The position numbers and the translations under genes were made by a program. Of a stretch of 64,000 nt of DNA, positions 56,801 to 60,155 are shown piece by piece. The stretch is from Tolypothrix sp. PCC 7712 (GTDB lineage Bacteria > Cyanobacteriota > Cyanobacteriia > Cyanobacteriales > Nostocaceae), in assembly GCF_025860405.1 (NCBI RefSeq), contig NZ_CP063785.1, forward strand, positions 7,193,390-7,257,389. Direction: 5' to 3'. Under the pieces are notes generated by a model. That model worked only from the letters and a program-made list of their open reading frames with translations. It ran no database searches and was not told the origin of the DNA. Position 1 is the stretch's first letter. Each line of letters begins with the position of its first letter.

Positions 56801-57089
56801 TCAAAGAATTGCGCCACTGTTCTAGTAAGTGACGGTATTGAGTGATGGTTTCTGTATTTAGGAGAGTGGAACCTAGCTGAACTTGTCCCTCACTTCCATG
56901 AGAGATAATTTGGACACTAGCGATATTACTTCGCTGGGCTAAAACATTACTAATTTGCTCTACCCCATCCTGGTTAGCATCGAGGAGAATAACTTCAGTT
57001 CCCGTTTGGGTATTAGCAATAAGAGATTGGTAATTCTCGACATTGCGATCGACAAACAGAAGGGTATTGATGGAATTAGAACTAGTCAT
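32811..57089 (-). CDS. Giant mosaic exoprotein: DUF4347, PA14, Calx-beta, FG-GAP, PD40, LamG, tandem repeats, RTX, two SBP domains, DUF4114
   Basis: The open frame reaches 57197 (8128 residues), but DUF4347 proteins usually start close to LLFVD, so ATG 57089 (8092 residues) is preferred. Approximate residues: DUF4347 5-165 (His64 in ISHG, Cys107 in LLFGCDVA); PA14 174-320; Calx-beta modules 327-1470; FG-GAP/VCBS 1477-1755 (DxDxDGDLD); PD40 propeller blades 1954-2187 and 2347-2527, split by a discoidin-like (F5/8C) domain; LamG 2670-2900 and 3157-3390, separated by a second F5/8C-like part; Pro-rich linker ~3800-3870; ~19 repeats 3897-5784; EF-hand-like DxNxDG loops; another Calx-beta; RTX 6837-6990; two solute-binding (SBP_bac_3) domains ~7104-7387 and 7417-7700; DUF4114 8004-8092. 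There is no classical signal peptide; type I export is likely. Adhesion or matrix function is inferred. Confidence 0.88.
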   Translation of the reverse strand: MTSSNSINTLLFVDRNVENYQSLIANTQTGTEVILLDANQDGVEQISNVLAQRSNIASVQIISHGSEGQVQLGSTLLNTETITQYRHLLEQWRNSLTENADILLFGCDVASGIGEEFLQQLSEITGADIAGSTDITGNANLGGDWNLEVQTGSIESSLAVTEEAKQGYTDLLYLKAEYFNDKDLDKDPGLFDSRGTRYDIDNINYAQNDENFDFVNGNDDKGIIWTGYVYAPDSGNYTFYADIDDGVRLWVNNTRIIDKWNNGTGEYTGNISLTGGQWYPFQMNFQNNTGGWRAILKWSSPSISKQVIPAANFILPNEIPSTKYQVSITTSTSEVTEGETARFTIRSNRDVSGEVKVFYKVEPISGANSNDIDNIPQPQYVAKYVKLSGNSATINIPIKDDLLTGESGEKVRVTLLPDPSNAYSINTSSATVTIKDNEPVISIEKIKDSFGSENIQNAQFNLILDRPASQPFTVKFNLGGSASYGEKQDYFFTNIDIRTGQGGKNNPIPVTITINDDDIREGDENFTVSLDSTPNQGYTVDSSNSSITFNLIDDEPKIGITKIKDGSENIGDNAEFELTFDRQRTEDFALKLKVDAVTKKDASDSDKYLKTTGNQVIRGEFIDTAKGADYLLYWRYKDGSKKEYIAADQFTVTANTGLGDKAIIIGVEPINDEVAENTESVKVELVQQTSGSNKRYYEVDSSNKSDTINIDDNEPTLEFVTFKNAKEYDTFLPNGEDSGTIGYIELKADKPVLSSLGLWVKYTITAGNTVIEGVDYLSSQYRRVSFDPSTQTKGIIVPNSEDLKIAGNSVVDASKIRIYFMGLPDAIKENIENLDIKIQPYHFDLDTTGNKTISNYFLKQNGAIVDSINTTLKIEDSGLYSPQVLILDQTGQLVSDKNPLAVTDGKATLKLKLGSQPLNDVIVKFNPPAPTTSASLPTGTTTKTEGTDNNNQLVNAIAITTSSFRFEGAISSNKDIDTFKIDLKPGDKLKIDTDARKPNLSTLDSQINLLNSLGEIVAKNDDTSGDDWDSLLEYTVSKADTYYIQVVYSEYYGASGTKYSSGKYKLAVDVTPIGVALKPGNSVTFNATNWDKLQTINIEGVTADFNLQAQLTSSDANYQNLNLSLPVTITPPLQTIVKEGVAAQNLGTPKVSIFAVGDPTLNNKDPRIQENSLEVAQFVVQLDHVVDQDLTVSYSIGGTATQDIDYSSKFPTGANNTYSVTIPKGEISVALPVVPIADDIKELSEEITITLNSGNSYTVDANANSKTIALIDSNIVGFKLANVSFDDTNLDAQGKPKAIIASSFRPLQTKESGESETFAIRLKTKPSSSVTVDFTGLNIKESSLSISIITFTPDNWDQYQLVTVTGKADNVIDGDITYDIQAKSSSNDSNYNGLGIPITVTNQDINNSIDKLVTLERPNPSLPLVTIQGTNTTFAENSSAFNTVKVILDRPAPKGGLPVFFSFDGSSATWKQDFTFNTNYFQTQTEAKNPFNGINVGKFSNPNFADLDKDGDLDLVVGNGNGVVQFYRNIGTTATPFFSAETGSSNPFTAIKVDGNSTPTFADIDQDGDLDLVIGSSTGNLSYSENISDSKGIKFAPLQKLEIIGQPTITNSAPTFADIDRDGDLDAIIGAGDGTIKYYLNTGTKNTGTSIQPILTPQADANNPFKGIDVGDDSKPNLVDFDGDGDLDLFVGGKDGKVSFYRNIGTAKNPQFTLDNNTPTNTWNMGGNSAPLFIDLDQDNDLDTVIGKADGTLQYQKQYQAIVIPEGETIGEITVQAIDDQILEGNEIINLKLAEDTSYRVNTNQPENHRQTLTIQDNDKAGLLLKNAQGQPVQSLKYQTQENSNIPVNFSLELTSKPTDQVKVSIFSQNVREGLLQKTGDTTANQVVDLIFTPDNWNQPQSFSIIPQDDRVQDGAIAYTIGHQVQSLDPNYNDTADYQLGFSISDRLVDRVSIAADGTQANSASSLFDSPTISADGRYVIFSSFANNLVENDSNSNSDVFIYDRNTKETERISVSSDGIQGNNQSFQPAISADGRYVVFTSLASNLVSGDTNSKTDIFIYDRTTQATQRLNLNNNGTQANDHSFNPAINADGRYVVFESDGSNLVSDDTNSQRDIFIRDRTTNQTQRINLSNSNQQATGNSDNPVITADGRYIIFESDADNLVAGDNNGKKDIFIYDRTTTRTIVSKVVTNPINTTGGTISVSITNSPTGEEKDKAFDNDTNTKWLIFGSSGWIQYAYPVSNVVVNSYSITSANDFSERDPKDWQLLGSNDGITFEKIDEQTGINFSTRLETKTFQLNNAKQYSYYRLNILSNHGIDPKSGGAVQLAEFKLNANTATTVTESVITAGEGIQRISVASDGTQANGNSAIASVSADGRYIVFESDASNLVSGDTNGKKDIFIYDRTTKQTQRISVSSDGTQGNGDSLDPTISGDGRYVVFESEASNLVADDTNGKKDIFRYDRTTKQIERLNVANNNAQGTDNSYNPAISGDGSYVVFGSVAENLVAGDSNKFSDIFVSSPTNDLVVTNLDDNDKAGFVITPLPITTEGTQDAFSIKLASQPTGKVVVTLTPQDDEFYFVGKKPGDTITITFNAQNWDKAQTLQIAAVDDNKVEYLQRSAIAFEVSGEDPLYNNIGANLKPVTVLIQDNDLPTASISAGRSAAEIYSTPGYFVVQLDRNLGEQGTLVLDGVDDYVTLGDPKIGGDFTLEAWIKIDKYQDYATILDLGNGQDKDNILFKFDNTGKLQLNTRNGSGNQTTITTDQVLAINQWIHVAAVNDGKGNAAIYLNGELATQASGQTIVNNIARNSNFIGKSNWSNEYFDGNITEVRVWDTARSSDQIRQNMNRFLTGAENGLKTYYSINDANPTNLNPETLTDYTNNGIDGTLKNGAVWQVGNFDAPVYALPVDNTGLEINYKISGGTAIKDSDYQSIGTDGNIGKVRVFGNQILIPIVPIDDKKIEDVSFTINNVSTVSSSDGKTTLRLDVLGNAIQPSLKVKEINVDNTTSLTGEEKEKAADGNINTKWRTDMQSDIPNVIDNWLQYKLENTAVIKSYAITSANDSPSRDPQNWRIWGSNDGKSFTQLDERSGITFANRFETKTFDFKNTTPYQYYRLEIVKTNGANTVQLAEFKLLPTVDVDLPTGSIVDFGNNLTGNLTQDVTLNQLAQGSFSFDGTNDYATLGSTTIGGDFTIEAWIKVDQHQSQAETIVKLANGQNDDRISLYAFNGILSLETINGTSSIASANNPLPTNEWVHVAAVNDGNGNVSLYINGELIKQASNQNIAKNITRSNNFIASNGSANYLDGNIAEVRVWDTARSTEEIQANMNRFLSGKEDGLKINYSANTANANATNKTSGIINDLTGNGINASLQNGATWNVSKIDSPVNSNVINYTGTLELTVNDTVASQIKAGNAARIPSETVTVTLLSGGGYKLGDTSSTTASLNIIDNDVPGVRIVQGGNRTIAIEDDSFKTNNGDTIRTSQFEISLLSEPSSDVTLTLKTNTTKKNAAGEDKKQLGFIDKDGKLVDTLQVTFKPEEWYQLKTITVQGIDDGILEPDLETNIAVIDYKLSSKDINYDNLAVVPQTVYIVDRVLDKVETIKGIEAGFGTLQGTIDNLELPIIGSLKGRSPTLLQDLGRIVSQGVSQTDPNQLTTKSLDKLIEDALTQLGISGVDVKTTMTDTDVYFEFNAQKNYKLFNLNLSSDLGVPALGIGFETQGNLTGNFKYDLSVGFGLNKLLGFYINPDKTKFHADVSLNLSKDFKGVGNLGFLQVDFANDPTNPTKLEISADISFKDPDASKKKLVTPQPITTIDVTATKVDSTPADTLVIPTPPQLPPAPTEKLAPKSPAATTPNLPTPVSKTNPSQEIAEIPVANPVLAQTVDTKTVEYNRNLQTIPQAASFTSSFSNVSASTLATWLKNPATATAGIPQEVLTALTNASPEVKVLLQILLAETTGVNIAFNDKQLQFTYPGSIDFAKLATVIPGVKNIPLNGLTLPVTGAKLTINNPGLENADYTFSAASLPKAQLVNWLSNQAKTVIPQGVQDVLNSLLALTNNVDLVLGRDQLQITYLGNLDLAQIKDKIPGIKDLPLTGLTLPVTNPTITITNPGNASANYALSAASLPKAQLVNWLGNQAKTLLPQGVQDVVNKLLALTNNVDLVLGKEQIQIAYQGNLNLTQFIGVIPGIKDLPLTGLNLPVTNPKITITNPGSVNADYAFVAEKLPKAQLVNWLAAQGKSLLPQGVQDVLNQLLALTNNIDLVLGNNQIEVAYQGNLDLAKLAALIPGVKELPLNGLTLPVTNPRLTITNPTGTNPDYAFAVDSLPKRPILNWLTNQAKSVLPEAAQNLLNQLFIENFERVDLVLGSKQMQITYKGDLQLDKLISAIPGVRDLPLTGLNLPVTNPSLTLLNLGTNNVDYAFSVERLPKQELINWVKGKAAALLPEEVRNVLNGLLNLTENVDLQLGNNQIQISYLGKLDLSSILQQVPGLKDLPLNTLKLPVTNPRLTIINPNSQDIDYSFAVEQLPKQELVNWLVQQLPTEAKSILNTVSDVAQQVDVLFSDKQLKLAYQGNLDIAKIAKVIPGIKDLSLDGLALPLSNPQLILSNLGTQDLSYAFKSDRLPKKELVTWLTNTVTKLLPADVQSFVKQLLSVVENIDLQFGNNQIQIGYLGDLNLKTIIDGITSQLGDFLLPLKGLNLTLTNPSITITNPNLAPSFSFNLDRLPVDQIKTWLVDQVKTLVNDPSVQNFLTGLLNNLTNIDLVLGDNQTQITYLGSVDLVKALDIIPGLDSVTPKNLSLPVLNPSFTINKTGSDRNYSLTAESLPKEELTQWLSKEVMALLPTEVAGMVKSLLNVAQRMDATIGSNQLALSYQGSLDLATIIKEIPGLNELPLNNLSLPVLNPKIEILNPGKNASYNFSAEQLPKQQLLDWLVQQLPAEVKSVLQAIASEAQNLDVVLGNSQIEIGYNGNIDLVKLLALIPGVKDLLTTGLSLPVLNPKLTILNPGANASYSIDAEKLPKQQLINWLSSKLPSEVQTVLSKLSTNLDINIAQNQLQLNYRGDVDLLELAGVIPGVKDLPLQGLKLNVTNPSFTLINPGKANADYIFNSDRLPTKDLLNWLKTTATNSLPDAVKSVLNQLLALGTNIDLVLGKGQMQLAYNGNLDLSQVIGLIPGVKDIGALSGLNLPVTNPSITILNPGTATAQYLLKSDRLPKEELVQWAKEKATELLPADLVKVFNTLMNISEGINLEVGNNQLEIAYEGSVDLATLLKEIPGLNELPLNNLKLPVLNPSLTITNPGKSASYSFAAQHLPKQELISWLKEQAKSLIPTELQGIFNALAAVGEQLDIRFGDSQFQVNYQGDLNLVNILKEIPGIKDFDFTGLTLNVKNPSITITNPGKDADFSFSAEKLPIADLQNWLITKAGNALPAEAKDILNGLKGLAQDVNILLTDKQIQVLYDGTVDVVGLIKNIPGISNVPLPPNNALTVTKPTLTLTRVTTNNITSTDFNFSAEKLNKDGLKKWLIDQAASALPSSVKNVISSLISTAADFEVLFKNNQLQISYPGTLDLASVIKQIPGLSELQTIGLTLPITNPVLSISNLDKGASNANYSLTADHLPKQELVDWLTKQAKAVLPGEVLNVVEDLLDLARRVDLQIGDSQIQITYEGILDLSDVLEKIPGLDALNVKTLDLPITNPSLTLTKPLGATSWRDANFSFKADQLPTKQLADWLISQGSALVPSSVATPVKDLLNAFGNVNVGLSNNQFQFSSNQINLSQVINAIPGINSIFTAPPNLTLTNPNLLLTNFNSGSTNYQFSASGVNLATLATSLGIPTSLSSKLPTVDFFVSNDKVQFSAPQGIDLKSFVSLDSLGLPDVITKYIPEIKIDNPQITVTKAANSANKIIDLSGTVAGLNIGLNYDGNKWTSKGIDDGGRLSALDLINVFKTAKTNQQDFYNFIDYQLKGEANLGLKAKTSINGSPVFPSFSFDVTANFPIFNYGNVQQANKNGTNIKLNNVAIDLGSFISNLMGPVIKEVNNIIEPIKPVIKLLNADTKLFTQLGLGDLFDANHDGTVTVFEVAKRLAPPEDRAKLEKSERFIKAVGDIVDLITELSKIPANQPIVIDLGSFALNDLKAASKDTTQAANKIDTSSSNTGGLQTTKTAADPLTSATNKTSGSSTGSFLSKLKNIEGLQFPILTNPLKAIDLLLGKTTDLVIYDIPDLEFNFGISKSFPIWGPVKGELGGSFSAKTNLVVGFDTAGVNDWKDDDFEFSSIYKIFDGFYLKDWDANGKDVDELSLNATITAGLGLDVGVADATVRGGVQGYLGIDVVDIGENTGTSDGKVRGSEIISRISKPWELFDLNGSIDAFLEAEIKVLFVGTVWKEEFARFNLAKFTLSADGFTFSGALSQSYIAGATIFLDTNFNNQWDVGEVKTISDEYGQFNLDIPQEVDTNGDGEIGVDEAQLVGLGGFDTSSGLSSGALIALPGSAIVTPLTSLEARLVQSGLSRDAADGIIKQQLGLDLASNLESFDPLKAVGEKQEIGLDVYLSHIQVQSLLNQTRAFLDGLQQAATGVVNPNNLLEAINALAVYLQNSIYSHLDLTNTEILKSFFNSVLERNQLTASAEQVSALALAAAAGNEYLEKVAKVGASKAVSEALPVLASLKRVTEEHIPFLVQQMAGGELTTEQLIGAIAATFDQNYYLVDANGNSFGNRYASVSVSPARVSEADATKVQFRIDLTQEAPNQGLKILYDFSGTATLGEDYQIVSATTGEINIAPGETTAVIEVQVLNDNLAENLESIALNLKTVGEGYAIAPNAKVALIDIQDDDQTTADSATKGVVLKGNLLANTLTGGVGNDQLEGKEGNDYLDGKEGNDFLLGGSSNDTLIGGDGNDQLEGNFGDDSLEGGAGSDRLEGGEGSDRLLGGVGSDIILAGLGNDYLEGNQGNDQLEGGDGQDTIYGNEDNDWIVAGSSNDIIVGGTGDDILNGGTGADVFFFNSPNDGFDTILDFDPEQGDKIQISASGFGISDLSGFRFINGVLDFQGKNLALIQNQGKTYAYFSHLDQILELVDQPTPIPSTENKLIQENLYSFNAPAVLNDLVQSSQGTAANLLEAILQRGYLKVASSSQNSILSFDLEFVGALAAALFGNKNQVEIVNTTSSDGFTQVANKNLDLSVRRVTENLVRDGGLNVDFGPVYLYDHQGILVPTDGKIQKIEDLKGATIGVVSGSTAYANLVNILQPLGINFTPRWFDNGAQMFAAYEKGEIPALSIDTALVDNYLRNFPDPQKHKLLDGEFSKEPIALVLPENESAWADVVRWVTYATIQAEEFGITSQNIDQILAVNKDDNPNNDSDPAIRRFLGLQEKLGAALGLRDDFIVQVIKQVGNYGEIYQRHFPNLERDRNLLWTDGGLMYTPPFSGTPKELNLIDNDKRNVLDEIKQRGVLNFGLPEPFNFPGFTVKQEDGTIKGFDADLGRALAAAVFGNPNQVKFVQQAFADGFGNTANGVVDASAAAYTENLVRDASYGIDYSPIYLYTGQGILTRKNSGISSIPTLNGRKIGLLSGMSGTTALSNLQDALVKFSASPTLVTFDNSADMYAAYDRGEVEAVFNDVTLLAGKIPTLSQPQEHQILQDTFSKEPLALIIDENQSDWADVVRWTMYTLVQAEEYGISSTNIDDLIARNTDADPNNDFTPEILAFLGIKGNLGAKLGLANDFAVQVIKAVGNAGEVYARNFDTNLLPRGLNELYTSSGLQYAAPFGGIEPQQPHITLNTDTKVFQLEGDTDTINLKFSLSSKHLNSQNIHQIALVAYDNAQGEVDGFKPGQDGYLNAVLKRSQVLFSVLPDDFISNPTKIIQRASRENLGLLFFQNTSLDAVLGNSNLLNRVFLGSPFGTSSTQAMTVASLDNNQFSLSFEDQLGDIDPDLVVKLEITNEEIPLGAKLQTQGTEELIDLTDLAGLQVQVSFPIVKSEAAYDNVFGFYQIEDIQGSVVDSLTGKLIRVGEAGYAQAAIRNSQQHGMTMNDQGVLTGSTFAGGKFYAPYLIANGTVDAGLKGDVSVYFSFIGANSDHTDHFLSLGNNTWGVEDLAGGGDRDFNDIVIQANFKVV
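36120..36580 (-). repeat. RTX (haemolysin-type Ca-binding) nonapeptide repeats
   Basis: About 15 GGxGxDxLxG-type nonapeptides (GNDQLEGK, GGDGNDQLEG, GGAGSDRLEG…) end in the usual FDTILDFDPEQGDKI cap. RTX units bind calcium and often accompany type I secretion. Here they are followed by ~1,100 more residues, so they are not C-terminal. Confidence 0.9.
39740..45400 (-). repeat. About 19 tandem ~98-residue repeats of unknown fold
   Basis: The period is ~295-300 bp. Each unit contains, in order: IPG[IV]K[DE]LPL-x-GL-x-LPVTNP, a hydrophobic strand [IL]T[IL]-x-NPG, a Y-x-[FL] turn, [DE]-x-LPK-[AQ]-[EQ]L-[IV]-NWL, a helix ending LLP…V, and NVDL-x-LG-x-[NK]Q-[IL]QI-x-Y-x-G-x-[LV]-[DN]L. A degenerate twentieth unit follows at ~39470-39700. 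I do not recognise the domain. Confidence 0.85.
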
Positions 57090-57197
57090 ATTAGAAATGC
57101 GCTTTGCAGAAAAGATTAGAGTTCTGGAAATTTCAAATGACATATACAGGTAGGACACAGAACACAAAAATGCTACCCCTCTACCTCTGTACATCAC

Positions 57198-57801
57198 TCG
57201 TTGCCAACTTAGATAGTTCGCTTCTCAGGAGTTTTTGCTTTGACGATTGATAGATTTTTCAATTTCCTAAATAATGGGATGACTGCACCTTAATTAGCAC
57301 GAATTATCAATGGTTTTAACCATCAACTCATCCCTGATTTATAGAACGCCAATTCTTGATAATCTCACCCAAAACATAATTTTTAGTCAATAAATTTTAC
57401 TCATCAGCCATCGTTGGATTGGTTTGACAGAGATAACTTTGCTGCATTAGATTTTGTTTCGCCTTGCGAAACACAACATGGAGCTTGGTGTCGAGCTTTA
57501 CTCCGTTTAACCCAACCCAAAATCTTTTTGCATCATTTTAATCGTGTCATTCCAGTAATTTGCAACCCAAGCTAAATTAGCCAAAAAATTGATGTGTTTT
57601 CAATTCATTTAAACGTCAATATTATTACTTTATATAAATTTATACATTAGTATTTTTACGTAATTAAGCTTAACTGCGGGAATTGATATTATGTCCGCTA
57701 ATACCAATTCTCCAAAATATCGCTACACATAGGCAGCAGAGGGGCAGGGAGCAGGGTGAGAATTATCTGTTGCCTGAATTTAGAGAAACGGTATAAATTA
57801 G
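57198..57801. other. Intergenic region upstream of the giant gene
   Basis: AT-rich. It contains TTGCATCATTTTAATCG and runs of A and T but no convincing promoter for the minus-strand giant gene. Short dispersed-repeat remnants occur at 57470-57520 (TTCGCCTTGCGAA, then CCCAACCC) and 57696-57800 (ATACCAATTCTCC, GGGGCAGGGAGCAGGG). No gene is seen. Confidence 0.4.
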
Positions 57802-58056
57802 TTGCAATATGTCATAGCAAGTGGAACTGTGAAAATTCTCAAATCTACTGCGAGTTACAATGGCTTAACGCTGAGTAAAGGTGACATCAATCGCTACCGC
57901 TTGCAAGCAGATGTGGGGTTTGATGCAGCCAGGGATTTTCCATGTGTGCGTCCTTCAGAGGTGTTTGGTAAGGCTAAACCCGTTTCAGCAGAGCAGTATT
58001 ATTTCGGTAGTGGGTTGATTAATGCTGAGGCGACTGTGGCAGAAGTAAAGCGGTAA
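57802..58056 (+). pseudogene. C-terminal gene remnant, possibly of a subtilase-like protein
   Basis: A frame of about 84 residues has only a TTG as possible start and no ribosome site. The end, QYYFGSGLINAEATVAEVKR, resembles the GxGxINAxxAV close of S8/subtilisin-like domains. No catalytic Asp, His or Ser block is present. It is most likely the surviving tail of a deleted gene; a small real ORF is less likely. Confidence 0.35.
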
Positions 58057-58076
58057 TTCGTAATTCGTAATTCGTA
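58052..58076. repeat. Short tandem repeat (STRR), GTAATTC unit
   Basis: Three copies of GTAATTC plus a partial GTAATTT directly follow the stop of the gene remnant. Confidence 0.75.
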
Positions 58077-58169
58077 ATTTGGAATTTTGGCGAGGCGATC
58101 ACTTTTAGTTGCTACTTTATTTAATATGGCGATCGCAATTTATAAGTGAAGTGCGATCGCTATATCCTG

Positions 58170-58213
58170 ACAGTGTTTGTCAATAGTCACACCATAAGTG
58201 CTGCAAACACTGT
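58170..58213. repeat. Inverted repeat flanked by HIP1 octamers
   Basis: Perfect 10-bp arms ACAGTGTTTG (58170-58179) and CAAACACTGT (58204-58213) have a 24-bp loop. A GCGATCGC lies just outside each arm. It could be a hairpin in an upstream transcript or a dispersed element. Confidence 0.5.
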
Positions 58214-58281
58214 AGCGATCGCTCCATGTTTGTTGAATGTTGACAGTGAACGGTCAACGACTATAAACAGAAAAATTGATT

Positions 58282-58444
58282 TTTTGGTAATGTATTATTA
58301 CTAAAATCGGATAATTGCGCTAATTTTACCAATTAAATTGGTAAAAATCTATAAATTTAATCAGAAAAATTCTTAATCCTCGCCAATTGGAGGTTTGCAG
58401 CCATAGCGCAAAAATTTTTTCCTTTAGCCAGTAAATTGGCAAAA
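58282..58444. promoter_or_regulatory. Cluster of TTGGYAA dyads upstream of the vnfR-like gene
   Basis: Three dyads share the half-site TTGG[TC]AA. They are 58282-58306 (TTTTGGTAAT / ATTACTAAAA, 9 of 10 paired); 58324-58346 (arms TTTTACCAATT and AATTGGTAAAA, perfect, 1-bp centre); and 58423-58444 (TTTAGCCA / TTGGCAAAA). A CCAATTGG palindrome also occurs at 58383-58390. The cluster is ~150-315 bp before the predicted start and fits an operator region for autoregulation. Confidence 0.5.
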
Positions 58445-58596
58445 GTTTATGATATTTTTAAATAGAGGGAATCAAAAACGCAAAAACGCACAGGCTACTA
58501 TACACAAAGATATACTCTGAATCAGAGGCCGCGCTTTTGCTTTGGCAAATACAGTTAAATCCGCGACGGCTTTTTATCACTGAAAAAAAGAAGCCA

Positions 58597-59817
58597 ATGA
58601 AGCAGGATAACAACCTCCGCAATAACTTGAAGTCAATCAGAACTCGCCTGGGCATGAGCCAGCAGGATTTAGCTAATATTGCGGGAGTTACCCGTCAAAC
58701 CATTAGTGGTGTAGAGTCGGGACAATATGCTCCTTCAGTGGCAATTACACTGCGCTTGGCTAAAGCCTTGGGATGTCAAGTTGAGGATCTATTCTGGTTA
58801 GAGCAGGATTTACCTGAAATTGAAGCAGTTTTGACAAAAGAAGTCCCTTTAGGTCAGCAATTTAGGCTGAGTTTGGCAAGGGTAGGAGGTCAATGGATAG
58901 CTTATCCTTTAGTTGGCAGAGATGCTTTTCGCCAAGATATGATTCCGGCTGATGGTGAGACAGTTGCGGTGGACGGGTTCCCCGGCATAAGCAAACTGTC
59001 GTTCCCTGAAGGGGTTCCCGCAGGGTACCCGAAGGGTGAAGGCGTGAGTCAAAAAGCGACAGATAAAGTGAGAGTTCGGTTGTTAGATGATAATATCGCC
59101 GCACTTCATAACACTGTCGTGATTGCTGGCTGTTCTCCGGTGATTTCATTATGGGCCAGAGCAACCGAACGTTGGCATCCGCAACTGCGAGTCCAATATA
59201 ACTTCGCAAATAGTATGGCAGCATTGCACAGCTTATGCCGAGGTGAAGCTCACATTGCGGGAATGCATCTATATGATCCGGAAACTGGGGAGTATAACAT
59301 TCCCTTTGTGCGTGAAGTATTAGCCGGAAGGGAAGCAGTGATGATTACTCTAGGAGTTTGGGAAGAAGGACTATTAGTGCAGTCTGGGAATCCCAAAGGT
59401 ATCAAATCAGTTACCAACTTAGTAGAAACCCAAGCAACTATTGTTAACCGTGAACTAGGTTCTGGAAGTCGAATGCTGTTAGAGCAAACACTGCAAAAGG
59501 AACAAGTACCATTTGATGCTATTCATGGGTTTGAGCAGATTGTGAGAAGCCACCAGGATGTTGCGGAAGCTGTAGCATCAGGAATGGCTGATGCAGGTAT
59601 CAGTACGGCATCGGTAGCTACTGCATTTGGTCTAGGATTTGTACCCATGCATCAATCACGCTACGATTTAGTAATTCTCAAAGAATATTTAGAAGAAGCA
59701 CCAGTACAGCAGTTACTCAATACTTTGGGACATAAGTTTGTGCATTCACAACTAGAAGTTCTCGGTGGTTATGACACCAGCAATATTGGCGCAGTTGTCG
59801 CAACTATTGGCAATTGA
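58597..59817 (+). CDS. vnfR: HTH-XRE regulator with PBP-like molybdate-binding-type domain (VnfR-like repressor)
   Basis: The open frame begins at 58537, but ATG 58597 (MKQDNNLRNN…) places the HTH at the normal distance. Length is 406 residues. The HTH-XRE spans ~8-65 (LGMSQQDLANIAGVTRQTIS). A PBP-like ligand domain spans ~160-390 (VVIAGCSPVISLW, then GSGSRMLLEQ and VASGMADAGISTAS), as in molybdate-sensing regulators. In Anabaena variabilis, paired repressors of this kind (VnfR1, VnfR2) shut off the V-nitrogenase genes when molybdate is present. The vnf-type genes 338 bp downstream support the same role. Residues ~124-152 are encoded by an inserted dispersed repeat. The specific name is inferred from architecture and context. 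Confidence 0.75.
   Translation: MKQDNNLRNNLKSIRTRLGMSQQDLANIAGVTRQTISGVESGQYAPSVAITLRLAKALGCQVEDLFWLEQDLPEIEAVLTKEVPLGQQFRLSLARVGGQWIAYPLVGRDAFRQDMIPADGETVAVDGFPGISKLSFPEGVPAGYPKGEGVSQKATDKVRVRLLDDNIAALHNTVVIAGCSPVISLWARATERWHPQLRVQYNFANSMAALHSLCRGEAHIAGMHLYDPETGEYNIPFVREVLAGREAVMITLGVWEEGLLVQSGNPKGIKSVTNLVETQATIVNRELGSGSRMLLEQTLQKEQVPFDAIHGFEQIVRSHQDVAEAVASGMADAGISTASVATAFGLGFVPMHQSRYDLVILKEYLEEAPVQQLLNTLGHKFVHSQLEVLGGYDTSNIGAVVATIGN
58968..59053. repeat. Dispersed repeat inserted in frame in the vnfR-like gene
   Basis: The stretch from GCGGTGGACGGGTTC to GAAGGCGTGAGTC is GC-richer than its surroundings. It has internal complementary blocks (GGGTTCCC, GGGTACCC, CCCTGAAGGG). Shared blocks occur at ~29711-29805. 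The encoded Pro/Gly-rich linker (FPGISKLSFPEGVPAGYPKG) separates the HTH half from the ligand domain without a frameshift. Confidence 0.6.
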
Positions 59818-59958
59818 TTGCAAAGTTTGGATTGGGTGTTTTAGGATAACCTCTGCGTAATACCAATTTAATAATTTTAGATTTTGGATTGGGAAATTAT
59901 CCAAATTGCGATCGCATCACAGGTAGTATTTGCATTCGCAACTATATCAAAAATCAGC

Positions 59959-59990
59959 CATTAGTCAGGTTGCACCATTAATGACTAGTG
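59959..59990. promoter_or_regulatory. Inverted repeat in the vnfR–vnfH interval
   Basis: CATTAGTCA and TGACTAGTG pair at 8 of 9 positions across a 14-bp spacer, 166 bp before the vnfH start. It could be an operator or a leader hairpin. The 338-bp interval also holds a STRR-like TTTTAGA/TTTTGGA patch and HIP1 octamers. No NtcA-type GTAN8TAC with a -10 box was found. Confidence 0.35.
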
Positions 59991-60155
59991 GTGAAAGCAA
60001 ACTTGTCACAACTTGAATATGTTGAGGATTTTAACTGCTTTTGCTGTAGAGCGATCGCCTCCAACGACGTTCTATATCAAATCACTGTTGGCCTTCCACA
60101 GTGAACACTCATAAACAAATCGACCCAGTAAGTAAACCATTGCAGGTAATCAATC

